Of a stretch of DNA of 64,000 nucleotides, positions 1 through 7,404 are shown piece by piece; the first letter of the stretch is position 1; every line of letters begins with the position of its first letter. Under the pieces are notes generated by a model, which had not been told where the DNA came from, made no database searches, and saw only the letters and a program-made list of their open reading frames with translations. Origin of the DNA: Jeotgalibaca sp052266715. Its GTDB lineage: Bacteria > Bacillota > Bacilli > Lactobacillales > Aerococcaceae. The DNA lies in assembly GCA_052266715.1 (NCBI GenBank), contig JBQPRB010000007.1; one strand, written 5' to 3'. A program made the translations under genes and the position numbers.

Positions 1-271
1 CTGTTTATATACCCTCTCTAATGGAGCAATTGAAGGCGTTAATAATAAAATCAAGAACATTAAACGTTCTGGGTTTGGTTACCGAAATTATAGTCACCTG
101 CGTGCGCGCATTCTCATCAGCTACCCCCCTAACAGCCAGTCGTTTTGAACCGAAGGCGCTACGGTATAAAGATGAAGTGTATCGACAAGGAGAAAAAGAA
201 AAAGCCAAAGCGAAAAATTAATTCTCGCTTTGACTTTTATAGGGTCCACCAACACGATTTGACATAGAACC
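1..271 (+). mobile_element. ISL3-family insertion sequence, right end (truncated by window)
   Basis: The window opens inside an insertion sequence. A transposase C-terminus ends at 148 and is followed by about 100 bases of non-coding DNA, including a short dyad (AAAGCGA...TCGCTTT, about 210-233). The terminus at 248-271 reads ACCAACAC, nine further bases, then AGAACC. Read inward from the outside it is GGTTCT...GTGTTGGT, which resembles ISL3-family inverted repeats. The next eight bases (TTTTTTGT, 272-279) would be the target duplication if the usual 8-bp rule holds, but the other copy is outside the window. Family assignment rests on the protein; the exact end is inferred from similarity to the small elements at 328 and 49454. 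Confidence 0.8.
2..148 (+). CDS. ISL3-family transposase, C-terminal fragment (partial)
   Basis: This is the last 48 codons of an open frame that enters from outside the window and stops with TGA at 146-148. The sequence contains SNGAIEGVNNKIKNIKR followed by a GFGYRNYSHLRARI segment. This is the typical C-terminal block of ISL3-type DDE transposases (SNGxxEGxNNKIKxxKR), which includes the last acidic residue of the catalytic triad. The transposase cuts and pastes the surrounding element. Whether the full gene is intact cannot be judged here. It is the only transposase sequence in the window and a possible source of activity for the related small elements. Confidence 0.82.
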   Translation, partial: CLYTLSNGAIEGVNNKIKNIKRSGFGYRNYSHLRARILISYPPNSQSF

Positions 272-327
272 TTTTTTGTGGAGTGCAGCAAGAGCGTGTG
301 CACGGAAACTCAGAATTTGAAAAGTGA

Positions 328-467
328 GGTTCTTGGTTATCTGGTGTTGGTGAAGGAAATGCCCTCGGCCTGCGGGTTTGCTTGTGTACTGCCGTGGGAC
401 CGCCCTGAGCCTGTAGTCTCCGGGCTTTCCGAGAATAATACCTACCAACACCATAAATAATAAAACC
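328..467 (+). mobile_element. MITE-like non-coding element, copy 1 (ISL3-type ends, 8-bp target duplication)
   Basis: This 140-bp element begins GGTTCT...TGGTGTTGGT and ends ACCAACACC...AAAACC. The ends form an inverted repeat of about 24 bp matching the ISL3-type end at 248-271. It is flanked by a perfect 8-bp direct repeat AAAAGTGA (320-327 and 468-475), the duplication length usual for ISL3 transposition. The interior is GC-rich, with a GCCC-GAG/CTC-GGGC hairpin, and has no credible coding sequence. A longer inverted copy lies at 49454-49700; this copy lacks about 107 bp of that copy's centre. The insertion sits at the first arm of the inverted-repeat array that follows, so the array is older than the insertion. 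Confidence 0.85.
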
Positions 468-610
468 AAAAGTGATTACTCACAGCCGTTTAATGGTCTG
501 AGTAATCACTTTTTGCCTTGAACTGATTACTTAGAAGCTGAATTAGGTTTGAGTAATCACTTTTAACCTTTAATTGATTACTCAATAGGATATTCCGATT
601 TGAGTAATCA
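468..610. repeat. Alternating inverted-repeat array A (core TGATTACTCA, 51-bp period)
   Basis: Six copies of a 10-base core alternate in orientation, starting at 473, 499, 524, 550, 575 and 601. Steps are 26, 25, 26, 25 and 26, giving an exact 51-bp period. The three TGATTACTCA/TGAGTAATCA pairs each enclose exactly 16 bases, and 15 bases separate the pairs. The first pair extends to a perfect 15-bp stem (AAAAGTGATTACTCA); the third core has one change that still pairs as G-U. Spacer sequences differ, though both 15-base spacers are C-CTTT rich. No gene is present. The geometry matches the arrays at 21580 and 60851, which have different cores. Confidence 0.9.
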
Positions 611-701
611 CCTAGAACGCCTTAACTAAGGGTGACCAAAAAGTTATGTTCATTCCTCACGGACTTTGATGCTTCTTAAACCTTATCTTGTCTAGATTTT
701 A

Positions 702-730
702 GTGAAAAATACGGCTGTTTGACGTATAAT
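702..730 (+). promoter_or_regulatory. Probable rnc promoter
   Basis: A perfect -10 box TATAAT (725-730) is preceded at 17 bp by a weak -35 GTGAAA (702-707). It lies 45 bp upstream of the rnc start. The stretch 611-701 between the array and this promoter shows no other recognisable element. Confidence 0.55.
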
Positions 731-775
731 GGTGAAGTATGGATTTTTTAATTAATCGAGAGGAGGTAACAAAAT

Positions 776-1471
776 ATGAATGATCTAATTCAATTAATAA
801 AAGATGAATATGGGATTCGTTTCAACGATGAAATGCTGTTACAGGAGGCATTTACCCATTCATCATATGTGAATGAGCATCGTCATCAAAAAATGAAGCA
901 TAATGAACGATTGGAATTTTTAGGGGATGCGGTTTTGGAAATAGTAGTTTCCGAGTTTCTTTTCCACTACTATTCAAGTTGGAGCGAAGGGAAATTAACC
1001 CGTTTACGTGCCCAGATTGTTTGTGAACCAAGCTTGGCCCAATTTGCCAACGACTGCCATTTTGATAAACATATTCGCCTGGGTAAAGGTGAAGAGAATA
1101 TGAATGGCCGTAAACGTCCAGCACTATTGTGTGATTTGTTTGAAGCTTTCATCGGTGCTTTATTCTTGGATCAGGGAATGACAGCTGCAAAAAAATTTAT
1201 CAAACAAGTTGTTCTTGATTCTATAAAAGAGGATGCTTTTTCACATGCGATGGATTACAAGACATTGTTGCAGGAAGAACTACAGAAAAATGGTGATATT
1301 TTAATCAAGTATGCCCTATTACTGGAAGACGGGCCTTCACACGCTAAACGCTTTGAAGTAGCAGTGCAGGCAAATGGTAAGGTGTTAGGACAAGGTTCAG
1401 GTACGAGTAAGAAGTCAGCGGAACAAGCAGCGGCACGCGTTGCTTACCAAAAACTGACGAAAAAAGGATAA
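776..1471 (+). CDS. rnc: Ribonuclease III
   Basis: RNase III cleaves double-stranded RNA; it processes the rRNA precursor and degrades structured mRNAs in the cytoplasm. The 231-residue product has the family signature ERLEFLGDA at residues 44-52 and a second acidic cluster (CDLFEAFIGALFLDQG) near residue 118. A C-terminal double-stranded RNA-binding domain (about 158-228) ends in the KKSAEQAAA helix. Length is normal. The start follows a strong GAGGAGGT ribosome-binding site. It is the first gene of an rnc-smc-HAD-ftsY cluster, 15 bp before smc. The structured repeats upstream could be RNase III substrates if transcribed, but that is speculation. Confidence 0.97.
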   Translation: MNDLIQLIKDEYGIRFNDEMLLQEAFTHSSYVNEHRHQKMKHNERLEFLGDAVLEIVVSEFLFHYYSSWSEGKLTRLRAQIVCEPSLAQFANDCHFDKHIRLGKGEENMNGRKRPALLCDLFEAFIGALFLDQGMTAAKKFIKQVVLDSIKEDAFSHAMDYKTLLQEELQKNGDILIKYALLLEDGPSHAKRFEVAVQANGKVLGQGSGTSKKSAEQAAARVAYQKLTKKG

Positions 1472-1486
1472 TCAGATCGGGAAAGG

Positions 1487-4400
1487 ATGTTTTATTTGCA
1501 TCTAGAAAGAATTGAAATGACGGGGTTTAAGTCTTTTGCAGATAAAACCGTTATCGAGTTTGATAAAGGCGTGACCGCTATTGTGGGTCCCAATGGCAGT
1601 GGCAAGAGTAATTTGTCTGAAGCTGTCCGCTGGGTATTAGGGGAGCAATCTGCCAAAAACCTGCGTGGGAAGAAAATGAATGATATCGTTTTTGCCGGTT
1701 CGCAATCGAGAAAACCGATTAATATAGCAGAAGTAACATTAGTATTTAATAACGAAGACCGCTCGCTCCCTATTGATTTTTCGGAAGTGAGTCTTACAAG
1801 GCGTATTAACCGAAATGGTGACTCTGATTGCTTCATCAATCGGAAGCCATGTCGCTTAAAAGATATTACAGATTTGTTGATGGATTCAGGCGTGGGTAAA
1901 GATTCCTTTTCCATGATTTCCCAAGGGAAAGTTGAACAAATTTTCCAGAATAAGCCCGAAGAACGTCGCGCAATATTTGAAGATGCTGCGGGAGTCGCGA
2001 AATATAAAAATCGTAAAACCAGTGCGCAAAGAAAATTAACCGAAACGATGGATCATTTGAATCGCGTTCAGGATATTTTACATGAAATTGATAATCAGTT
2101 GATTCCTTTAGGAAAGCAACGCGACACAGCCTTAGCCTATCAGGAAAAAAACACCCAATTGAGCAAAATTGAAATTGCACTGTTGGCTTTTGAAATTACT
2201 AACCTGAACAACCTATGGCAAGATTCGAAGAAAGAAATCGAAAGCTATCAGAAAAAAGTCGCCAATGAGGAAAAACAACAGATCAGTTTGAAAGAAGACC
2301 TCGCTGCCCTAAAACATAACGCATCATTATTTGATCGGGAGCTGAATGAGTTTCAGGATGAATATGTGGCGACTATCCGGAAAATTGAACAATTAGAAGG
2401 ACAGAAGAATATTCTCGCCCAAAAAGCCAATTTTTCTGCAAAAAATAAAGAAGAGCAAGGACGGATTCTACAAGAAAAGCAAGATTTGATTGAGACGGAG
2501 ACGCTTAAGGCAGAGGAACTTTCTAAAGAGTTGAAGGAAAAAGCATCCGTTCGTAAAGCTTTGCAGAGTGAGATAACCAGTTTATCAGATAAAGAAAAAC
2601 AATTTTCTCAGGATAAGAATCAATGGCTACAAGAAATACGGGATACATACATTGAAAAGCTTCAAGTTCAGTCAATGAACAAAAATACTATTTTGCAAAA
2701 TGAACGTGAATATGCACATCTTACAGAGCGAAATGCTGTTTTGATAAAAAGGCTTAAAGAACTAAAAGATAAAATCGAACAGTCTCAATCAGCCGTTGAA
2801 AGAGATACGCAAATTATTAAACAAAAAACATCTGAGCAAGCTAATACGGATAAAAAACTCCAAAAGCTTATGGAAACGCTGAATACTTCTGAAGCTACAT
2901 TTGCTGAATATAATCGTCATTTGAATGAATTAGTACGCTCGATTCAACAAGCTGAAGCAAGACGTGAGAGTCAACAAGAGTTGGAAGATTCATACGCCAG
3001 CTATTACCAAGGTGTTAAGGAAATACTTAAACGTAAAGACGTTATACCAGGTATCCACGGACCGGTCGGTGAGTTATTCCAGGTTCCGGAAACCTATACT
3101 TTGGCTATTGATACGGCTTTAGGCAACGCCATTCAAAATATTGTCGTTGATAATCCGCAAACAGCCTCGAAAGCGATCCAAGTACTGAAAGCAAATCGCT
3201 TGGGTAGAGCGACCTTTTATCCCCTTACGGTCATCAAAGGACGGCAGATACCGGATTATGTGAAACATGACTTAAAAAACCAGCCCGGATTTATTGGGAT
3301 AGGGTCTGAATTAATTTCATATGAACCGACTTATGCCGAAATTGCGGCTAATCTACTTGGTACGACTATTATTTCCCAAGACTTGGATTCCGGTTTGGCG
3401 ATTGCTAAAAGCTTAGATAATCGCTTCCGAATTGTTTCCCTGGATGGTGATGTTATCCACGCTGGCGGCTCAATGACAGGGGGCGCCACTAAACGTCAAC
3501 AAGGAAATTCCGTTTTCAGCCGCAAGAACAGCATTGAAAAACTGACGGTTTTCATTGAAGAAAAAACAAGGGAATACCAACAGTTGGAACAAAAACATCA
3601 AGGTCTCTCGGTAGAAGTTGAAGGAGCACAACAGCTGAAAGAAACGTTACAAAGTCAGACTCGTCAAGTTGCTTTTGAACTTGAAAAAGTCAAAGAAAAC
3701 TTCAGTCGTGAGCAAGAGCTGCTAAAGGATTTACAAAAAGAATATGCTGCCGAGGTTTTTGAACAGAAACAAATCAATCAACAGCATGAAGAAGTTGAAA
3801 CCATTCTCGCACAAGCACGGAAGCAAAGAGATAATTTGGCTGTTGAAGTTGAGCGATTAAAACAAGATATGGCCGATTCAACCATGAATGAAGAGGAACG
3901 CCAAAAGTTATTACAGAAGATCCAAAGTGAATTGAGTCAAAAGCAACAAGAATTAGCAGTATTAAAAGAGCAAGAAAAACAACTCCGCCGGGATATAGAT
4001 GCAGCGCAGGAAATTATCAGTAAAGAAAAAATGACCATTCAGGCCATCGAAGAAAACATCGAACTTGTATCAAAACAAGAAACGAACGAATTCCAGACTG
4101 TTGAGGAAGTTTTACAAAGTTTGGAACAGGCCTACAAGCGTAAAGATGAACTCGATTCGGTTATGGATGATAAGCGTACGAAAAAACATAATCTGGATGA
4201 ACAATCCGAAGCCAAGAACAATGAATTAAATCAATTATCTGCGAACATCCAGGCAGAATTGGAAAAATTAGCCAGATTTGAGAGTCAGGCTGGTCGGTTG
4301 GAATCATCCATCGATCATCATCTGAATCGGTTGAATGAGGCATATGGCTTGAATTATGAAGCTGCGGTAAGCACGTATACATTGACTATGCCAGAGACGG

Positions 4401-5053
4401 AAGCTAAAATAGCCGTTAATACCTTGAAAAAGGAAATAACCGACTTGGGGCCAATCAATATGGCTGCGATAGAAGAATATAACCGTATTGCAGAACGCTA
4501 TGATTTCTTGAAGCAACAGCAAACGGATCTCCTGACCGCAAGGCAGTCGTTACTGGATACAATGGAGGAAATGGATGAAGAAGTGTCCCAACGCTTCTTA
4601 ACCACCTTTAATGCAATTAAGGAACAGTTTGAAAAGACGTTTCCGAAATTATTTGGTGGCGGTAAGGCAACCATTGCGTTGTCGGACGAGAATAATATTC
4701 TGGAAACAGGAATAGAAATTATTGCCCAGCCGCCAGGAAAGAAACTTCAACAGTTAAGTTTATTATCCGGTGGGGAAAAAGCATTTACAGCTATTGCTTT
4801 ATTATTCGCGATTATTGAAGTTTCGCCAGTGCCATTTTGTATCCTGGATGAAGTGGAAGCAGCTTTGGATGAAGCAAATGTCGTGAGGTTCGGGAAATAC
4901 CTGGCCTCATTTGAAAAGGAAACGCAATTCATTGTGATCACCCACAGAAAAGGGACGATGGAAGAAGCGGATGTTTTGTATGGTGTGACCATGCAAGACT
5001 CTGGTGTTTCCCGCCTTGCATCCGTAAAATTTGGGGAGTACGAAGAAGAATAG
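1487..5053 (+). CDS. smc: Chromosome partition protein SMC
   Basis: SMC is the ATPase of the Smc-ScpAB condensin that compacts and segregates the chromosome. The 1188-residue product has a Walker A motif GPNGSGKS at residues 34-41. Long heptad-rich coiled coils run from about 165 to 500 and 670 to 1020, separated by a hinge around 510-650 with the GGSMTGG motif. The C-terminal head carries the ABC signature LSGGEKA near residue 1092 and Walker B CILDEVEAALDEAN near 1117. Length and layout are typical of Firmicutes. It is probably transcribed with rnc. Confidence 0.98.
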   Translation: MFYLHLERIEMTGFKSFADKTVIEFDKGVTAIVGPNGSGKSNLSEAVRWVLGEQSAKNLRGKKMNDIVFAGSQSRKPINIAEVTLVFNNEDRSLPIDFSEVSLTRRINRNGDSDCFINRKPCRLKDITDLLMDSGVGKDSFSMISQGKVEQIFQNKPEERRAIFEDAAGVAKYKNRKTSAQRKLTETMDHLNRVQDILHEIDNQLIPLGKQRDTALAYQEKNTQLSKIEIALLAFEITNLNNLWQDSKKEIESYQKKVANEEKQQISLKEDLAALKHNASLFDRELNEFQDEYVATIRKIEQLEGQKNILAQKANFSAKNKEEQGRILQEKQDLIETETLKAEELSKELKEKASVRKALQSEITSLSDKEKQFSQDKNQWLQEIRDTYIEKLQVQSMNKNTILQNEREYAHLTERNAVLIKRLKELKDKIEQSQSAVERDTQIIKQKTSEQANTDKKLQKLMETLNTSEATFAEYNRHLNELVRSIQQAEARRESQQELEDSYASYYQGVKEILKRKDVIPGIHGPVGELFQVPETYTLAIDTALGNAIQNIVVDNPQTASKAIQVLKANRLGRATFYPLTVIKGRQIPDYVKHDLKNQPGFIGIGSELISYEPTYAEIAANLLGTTIISQDLDSGLAIAKSLDNRFRIVSLDGDVIHAGGSMTGGATKRQQGNSVFSRKNSIEKLTVFIEEKTREYQQLEQKHQGLSVEVEGAQQLKETLQSQTRQVAFELEKVKENFSREQELLKDLQKEYAAEVFEQKQINQQHEEVETILAQARKQRDNLAVEVERLKQDMADSTMNEEERQKLLQKIQSELSQKQQELAVLKEQEKQLRRDIDAAQEIISKEKMTIQAIEENIELVSKQETNEFQTVEEVLQSLEQAYKRKDELDSVMDDKRTKKHNLDEQSEAKNNELNQLSANIQAELEKLARFESQAGRLESSIDHHLNRLNEAYGLNYEAAVSTYTLTMPETEAKIAVNTLKKEITDLGPINMAAIEEYNRIAERYDFLKQQQTDLLTARQSLLDTMEEMDEEVSQRFLTTFNAIKEQFEKTFPKLFGGGKATIALSDENNILETGIEIIAQPPGKKLQQLSLLSGGEKAFTAIALLFAIIEVSPVPFCILDEVEAALDEANVVRFGKYLASFEKETQFIVITHRKGTMEEADVLYGVTMQDSGVSRLASVKFGEYEEE

Positions 5054-5063
5054 GAGTATTTGA

Positions 5064-5873
5064 ATGATTAAATTAATCGCACTCGATTTAGACGGTACTT
5101 TGTTAAGTACCCAAAAGAGCATTAGTGATGTAAATAAAGAAGCAATCCGTTTGGCAGTAGCCAAAGGTGTAAAAGTAGTCCTTTGTTCAGGGAGACCTTT
5201 ACTTGGAATCAAGCGTTATGTCGATGAATTAAACCTTTTGGGTGCGGAAGATTTCTCTATCACCTATAACGGGGGGCTTGTGCAAAGAAACCATGACTCC
5301 AAGGTTTTATCGCAAAAAACATTGTCTTATCAAGACATCAAAACGATATATCAATTGAGCCAAGACTTGGCTTTGCCAATGAACATGCTTGATTTGAATT
5401 ATGTTTATGAGCCTGCTTATCCGGTTGGACGAGAATCACTCTATCCAACTTTGATGAGCGCAAGTTTGCCATTTGTGGAACGAAGCATTGATTCTTTTGA
5501 GGACACCCATCAATTCAATAAAGTTGTCTTCTGTACCGATCCGGACTATCTGGATCAAGCTATTGCCCAAATTCCAGCAGCCTTCCATGAACAATTTTCT
5601 ACGATGAAATCACGTCCTTTGCTTTATGAAATCATGCATCCAGAAGTTGATAAAGGGAGCGGAATTGCCCGCTTATGTGATTTAATGGGGTATACTGCAG
5701 ATGAAGTGATGATATGTGGCGATGAAGAAAATGATTCAGCTATGTTCGATTATGCTGGTGTAGCCGTTGCAATGGGCAATGCCACTACAGCGATTAAAGA
5801 AAAAGCGACATTTATCACTAAAACAAATGATGAAGATGGCGTTGCTCACGCCATTCACCAATTTGTACTATAA
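5064..5873 (+). CDS. Cof-type HAD-IIB sugar-phosphate phosphatase
   Basis: This 269-residue protein belongs to the Cof/YidA group of haloacid dehalogenase-like phosphatases, which hydrolyse sugar phosphates and related small phosphomonoesters using Mg2+. Motif I is ALDLDGTLL (nucleophile and general-acid Asp near residues 8 and 10). Motif II is the SGRP segment, and motif IV is CGDEENDSAMF near residue 220, with the C2B cap between. The gene starts 10 bp after smc and is followed 21 bp later by ftsY, so it is probably cotranscribed with them. The actual substrate cannot be read from the sequence. Confidence 0.9.
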   Translation: MIKLIALDLDGTLLSTQKSISDVNKEAIRLAVAKGVKVVLCSGRPLLGIKRYVDELNLLGAEDFSITYNGGLVQRNHDSKVLSQKTLSYQDIKTIYQLSQDLALPMNMLDLNYVYEPAYPVGRESLYPTLMSASLPFVERSIDSFEDTHQFNKVVFCTDPDYLDQAIAQIPAAFHEQFSTMKSRPLLYEIMHPEVDKGSGIARLCDLMGYTADEVMICGDEENDSAMFDYAGVAVAMGNATTAIKEKATFITKTNDEDGVAHAIHQFVL

Positions 5874-5894
5874 AATAAAAAGGATGTGAGTGCT

Positions 5895-6911
5895 ATGGGG
5901 TTATTTGATCGCATTAAACGTGCCTTTACCGGGGAAGATGTCACACAGGAACCGGTAAACGAAGAGAAGCGCATAGTCATTGATAAGTTCGATAAAGGGA
6001 TGGAAAAAACCCGTAAAAGTTTTTCAGATAAAATCAATGAGTTATTTGCGGGCTTCCGGGAAGTGGACGAAGATTTCTTTGACGATTTAGAGGAAGTACT
6101 TATTTCTGCCGATGTCGGTTTTGATATGACCATCGCTATATCGGATGTTATCCGTGAAGAGATGCGTGTGAAACCAACACGTACGGGCGAGCAAGTCAAG
6201 AATTTAATTGTTGAAACCATGGTTGATATTTACGAAAAAGGTCAAACAGGTTTGCCAACAATCAAAGAAAATCCAGAAGGTTTAACAGTTGTTTTGTTTG
6301 TAGGTGTTAACGGTGTAGGTAAAACAACCACGATTGGTAAATACGCCTATAAATTGAAAAACGAAGGCAAAAAAGTCTTATTGGCTGCAGGGGATACTTT
6401 CCGTGCCGGTGCAATCGAGCAACTGGAAGTATGGGCTGAACGTGTGGGTGTGGATGTAGTGACTTCAAACGCTAAATCTGATCCTGCTTCAGTTGTATTT
6501 GATGCTTTGAAAAAAGGGCAATCAGGTAATTATGATTATTTGTTGATCGATACAGCAGGGCGGTTGCAAAACAAAGTTAACTTGATGAAAGAACTTGAGA
6601 AAATTAACCGGATCATTGAGCGGGAAATTCCAGGCGGGGCATCGGAAACGTTATTGGTTCTGGATGCAACCACCGGACAAAATGCCTTAATTCAAGCCAA
6701 ACAATTTAAAGAGACAACAAATGTTACTGGCCTGATTTTGACTAAATTGGATGGGACGGCAAAAGGTGGGGTTATCCTTGCTATCCGTCAGGAAATGGAA
6801 ATCCCGGTTAAGTTTGTGGGGTTGGGTGAAGGCATAAATGATTTACAGGCATTTGATCCTGAGCAATACATTTACGGACTTGTTAAAGATTTAGTTGAAA
6901 AGAAAGCATAG
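5895..6911 (+). CDS. ftsY: Signal recognition particle receptor FtsY
   Basis: FtsY is the membrane-associated GTPase that receives SRP-ribosome complexes and delivers them to the Sec translocon. The 338-residue form here has a short acidic N-terminal region, the helical N domain, then the G domain. G-domain motifs are GVNGVGKT (about 136-143), DTFRAGA, DTAGR, TKLDG and GLGEG. ATG 5895 is chosen because it follows the AAGGATGTGAG site; the in-frame GTG at 5886 lies inside that site. Ffh, its partner, is encoded just downstream. The short acidic domain is normal for Firmicutes. Confidence 0.97.
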   Translation: MGLFDRIKRAFTGEDVTQEPVNEEKRIVIDKFDKGMEKTRKSFSDKINELFAGFREVDEDFFDDLEEVLISADVGFDMTIAISDVIREEMRVKPTRTGEQVKNLIVETMVDIYEKGQTGLPTIKENPEGLTVVLFVGVNGVGKTTTIGKYAYKLKNEGKKVLLAAGDTFRAGAIEQLEVWAERVGVDVVTSNAKSDPASVVFDALKKGQSGNYDYLLIDTAGRLQNKVNLMKELEKINRIIEREIPGGASETLLVLDATTGQNALIQAKQFKETTNVTGLILTKLDGTAKGGVILAIRQEMEIPVKFVGLGEGINDLQAFDPEQYIYGLVKDLVEKKA

Positions 6912-6922
6912 AATCCAGATAA

Positions 6923-6949
6923 GAGGTGGCAAAAGCCGTCTCTTTTTTC
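6923..6949 (+). terminator. Rho-independent terminator after ftsY
   Basis: The stem AGAGGTGGC / GCCGTCTCT (two G-U pairs) with an AAAA loop is followed by a run of six T. It ends the rnc-ftsY transcription unit just before the ylxM promoter. Confidence 0.8.
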
Positions 6950-6958
6950 TGTTTTATA

Positions 6959-6987
6959 TTGACTTTTCGCTATTTACTGGGTATTCT
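6959..6987 (+). promoter_or_regulatory. ylxM-ffh promoter
   Basis: TTGACT (6959-6964), a 17-bp spacer and TATTCT (6982-6987) form a good vegetative promoter directly after the ftsY terminator and 56 bp before ylxM. Confidence 0.75.
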
Positions 6988-7042
6988 AAAGGGTGATGTA
7001 AAGTCTTTACCTTGACAGGTGAAGGGAGATAGGAGGCCGAAA

Positions 7043-7381
7043 ATGGAACTTGAAAAAACAAACTATATGAATACTTTGTTTGAATTTTATGGTGTTTTGC
7101 TTACTACAAAGCAAAAAGGCTATCTCTCGCTTTACTATGGGGATGACTATTCACTTGGAGAAATTGCCGATGAATTTGAAGTAAGCCGCCAGGCAGTTTA
7201 TGATAACATCAAACGGACCGAGAAAATTTTAACCGATTATGAAAACAAGCTACATTTGGTTGAAGATTTCTTGATGCGTCGCGAGTTATTGGACCAACTG
7301 AAAGTATACAATAGTGAAAAATATCCCAGTGATAATGAGCTAAGTAGAATGATTCATCAACTAGAATCAATCGACGAGTAA
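7043..7381 (+). CDS. ylxM: YlxM family DNA-binding protein (SRP-associated)
   Basis: This 112-residue helix-turn-helix protein belongs to the YlxM/p13 family (sigma-70 region 4-like fold). It is encoded next to ffh throughout Firmicutes, and in streptococci the homologue has been linked to SRP function. Visible features are KQKGYLSLYYGDDYSLGEIA and the recognition-helix segment EVSRQAVYDNIKR (about residues 46-58). Start ATG 7043 follows a full AGGAGG. It forms a bicistron with ffh, 23 bp apart. Its exact role remains uncertain even within the family. Confidence 0.93.
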   Translation: MELEKTNYMNTLFEFYGVLLTTKQKGYLSLYYGDDYSLGEIADEFEVSRQAVYDNIKRTEKILTDYENKLHLVEDFLMRRELLDQLKVYNSEKYPSDNELSRMIHQLESIDE

Positions 7382-7404
7382 ATAAAAAGGATGTGAGCGA
7401 TAGT

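Noticed and set aside
2..148. Reverse-strand 67-codon frame at the window start
   Set aside because: It is the antisense of a recognisable ISL3 transposase C-terminus.
218..469. 83-codon reverse-strand frame and 60-codon forward frame over the small element
   Set aside because: They cross the element boundary and a hairpin-rich GC block, lack ribosome-binding sites and are not kept in copy 2.
468..610. CRISPR array
   Set aside because: Cores are only about 10 bases, alternate in orientation, spacers are 14-20 bases and no cas gene is nearby. The same holds for 21580-21769 and 60851-60993.
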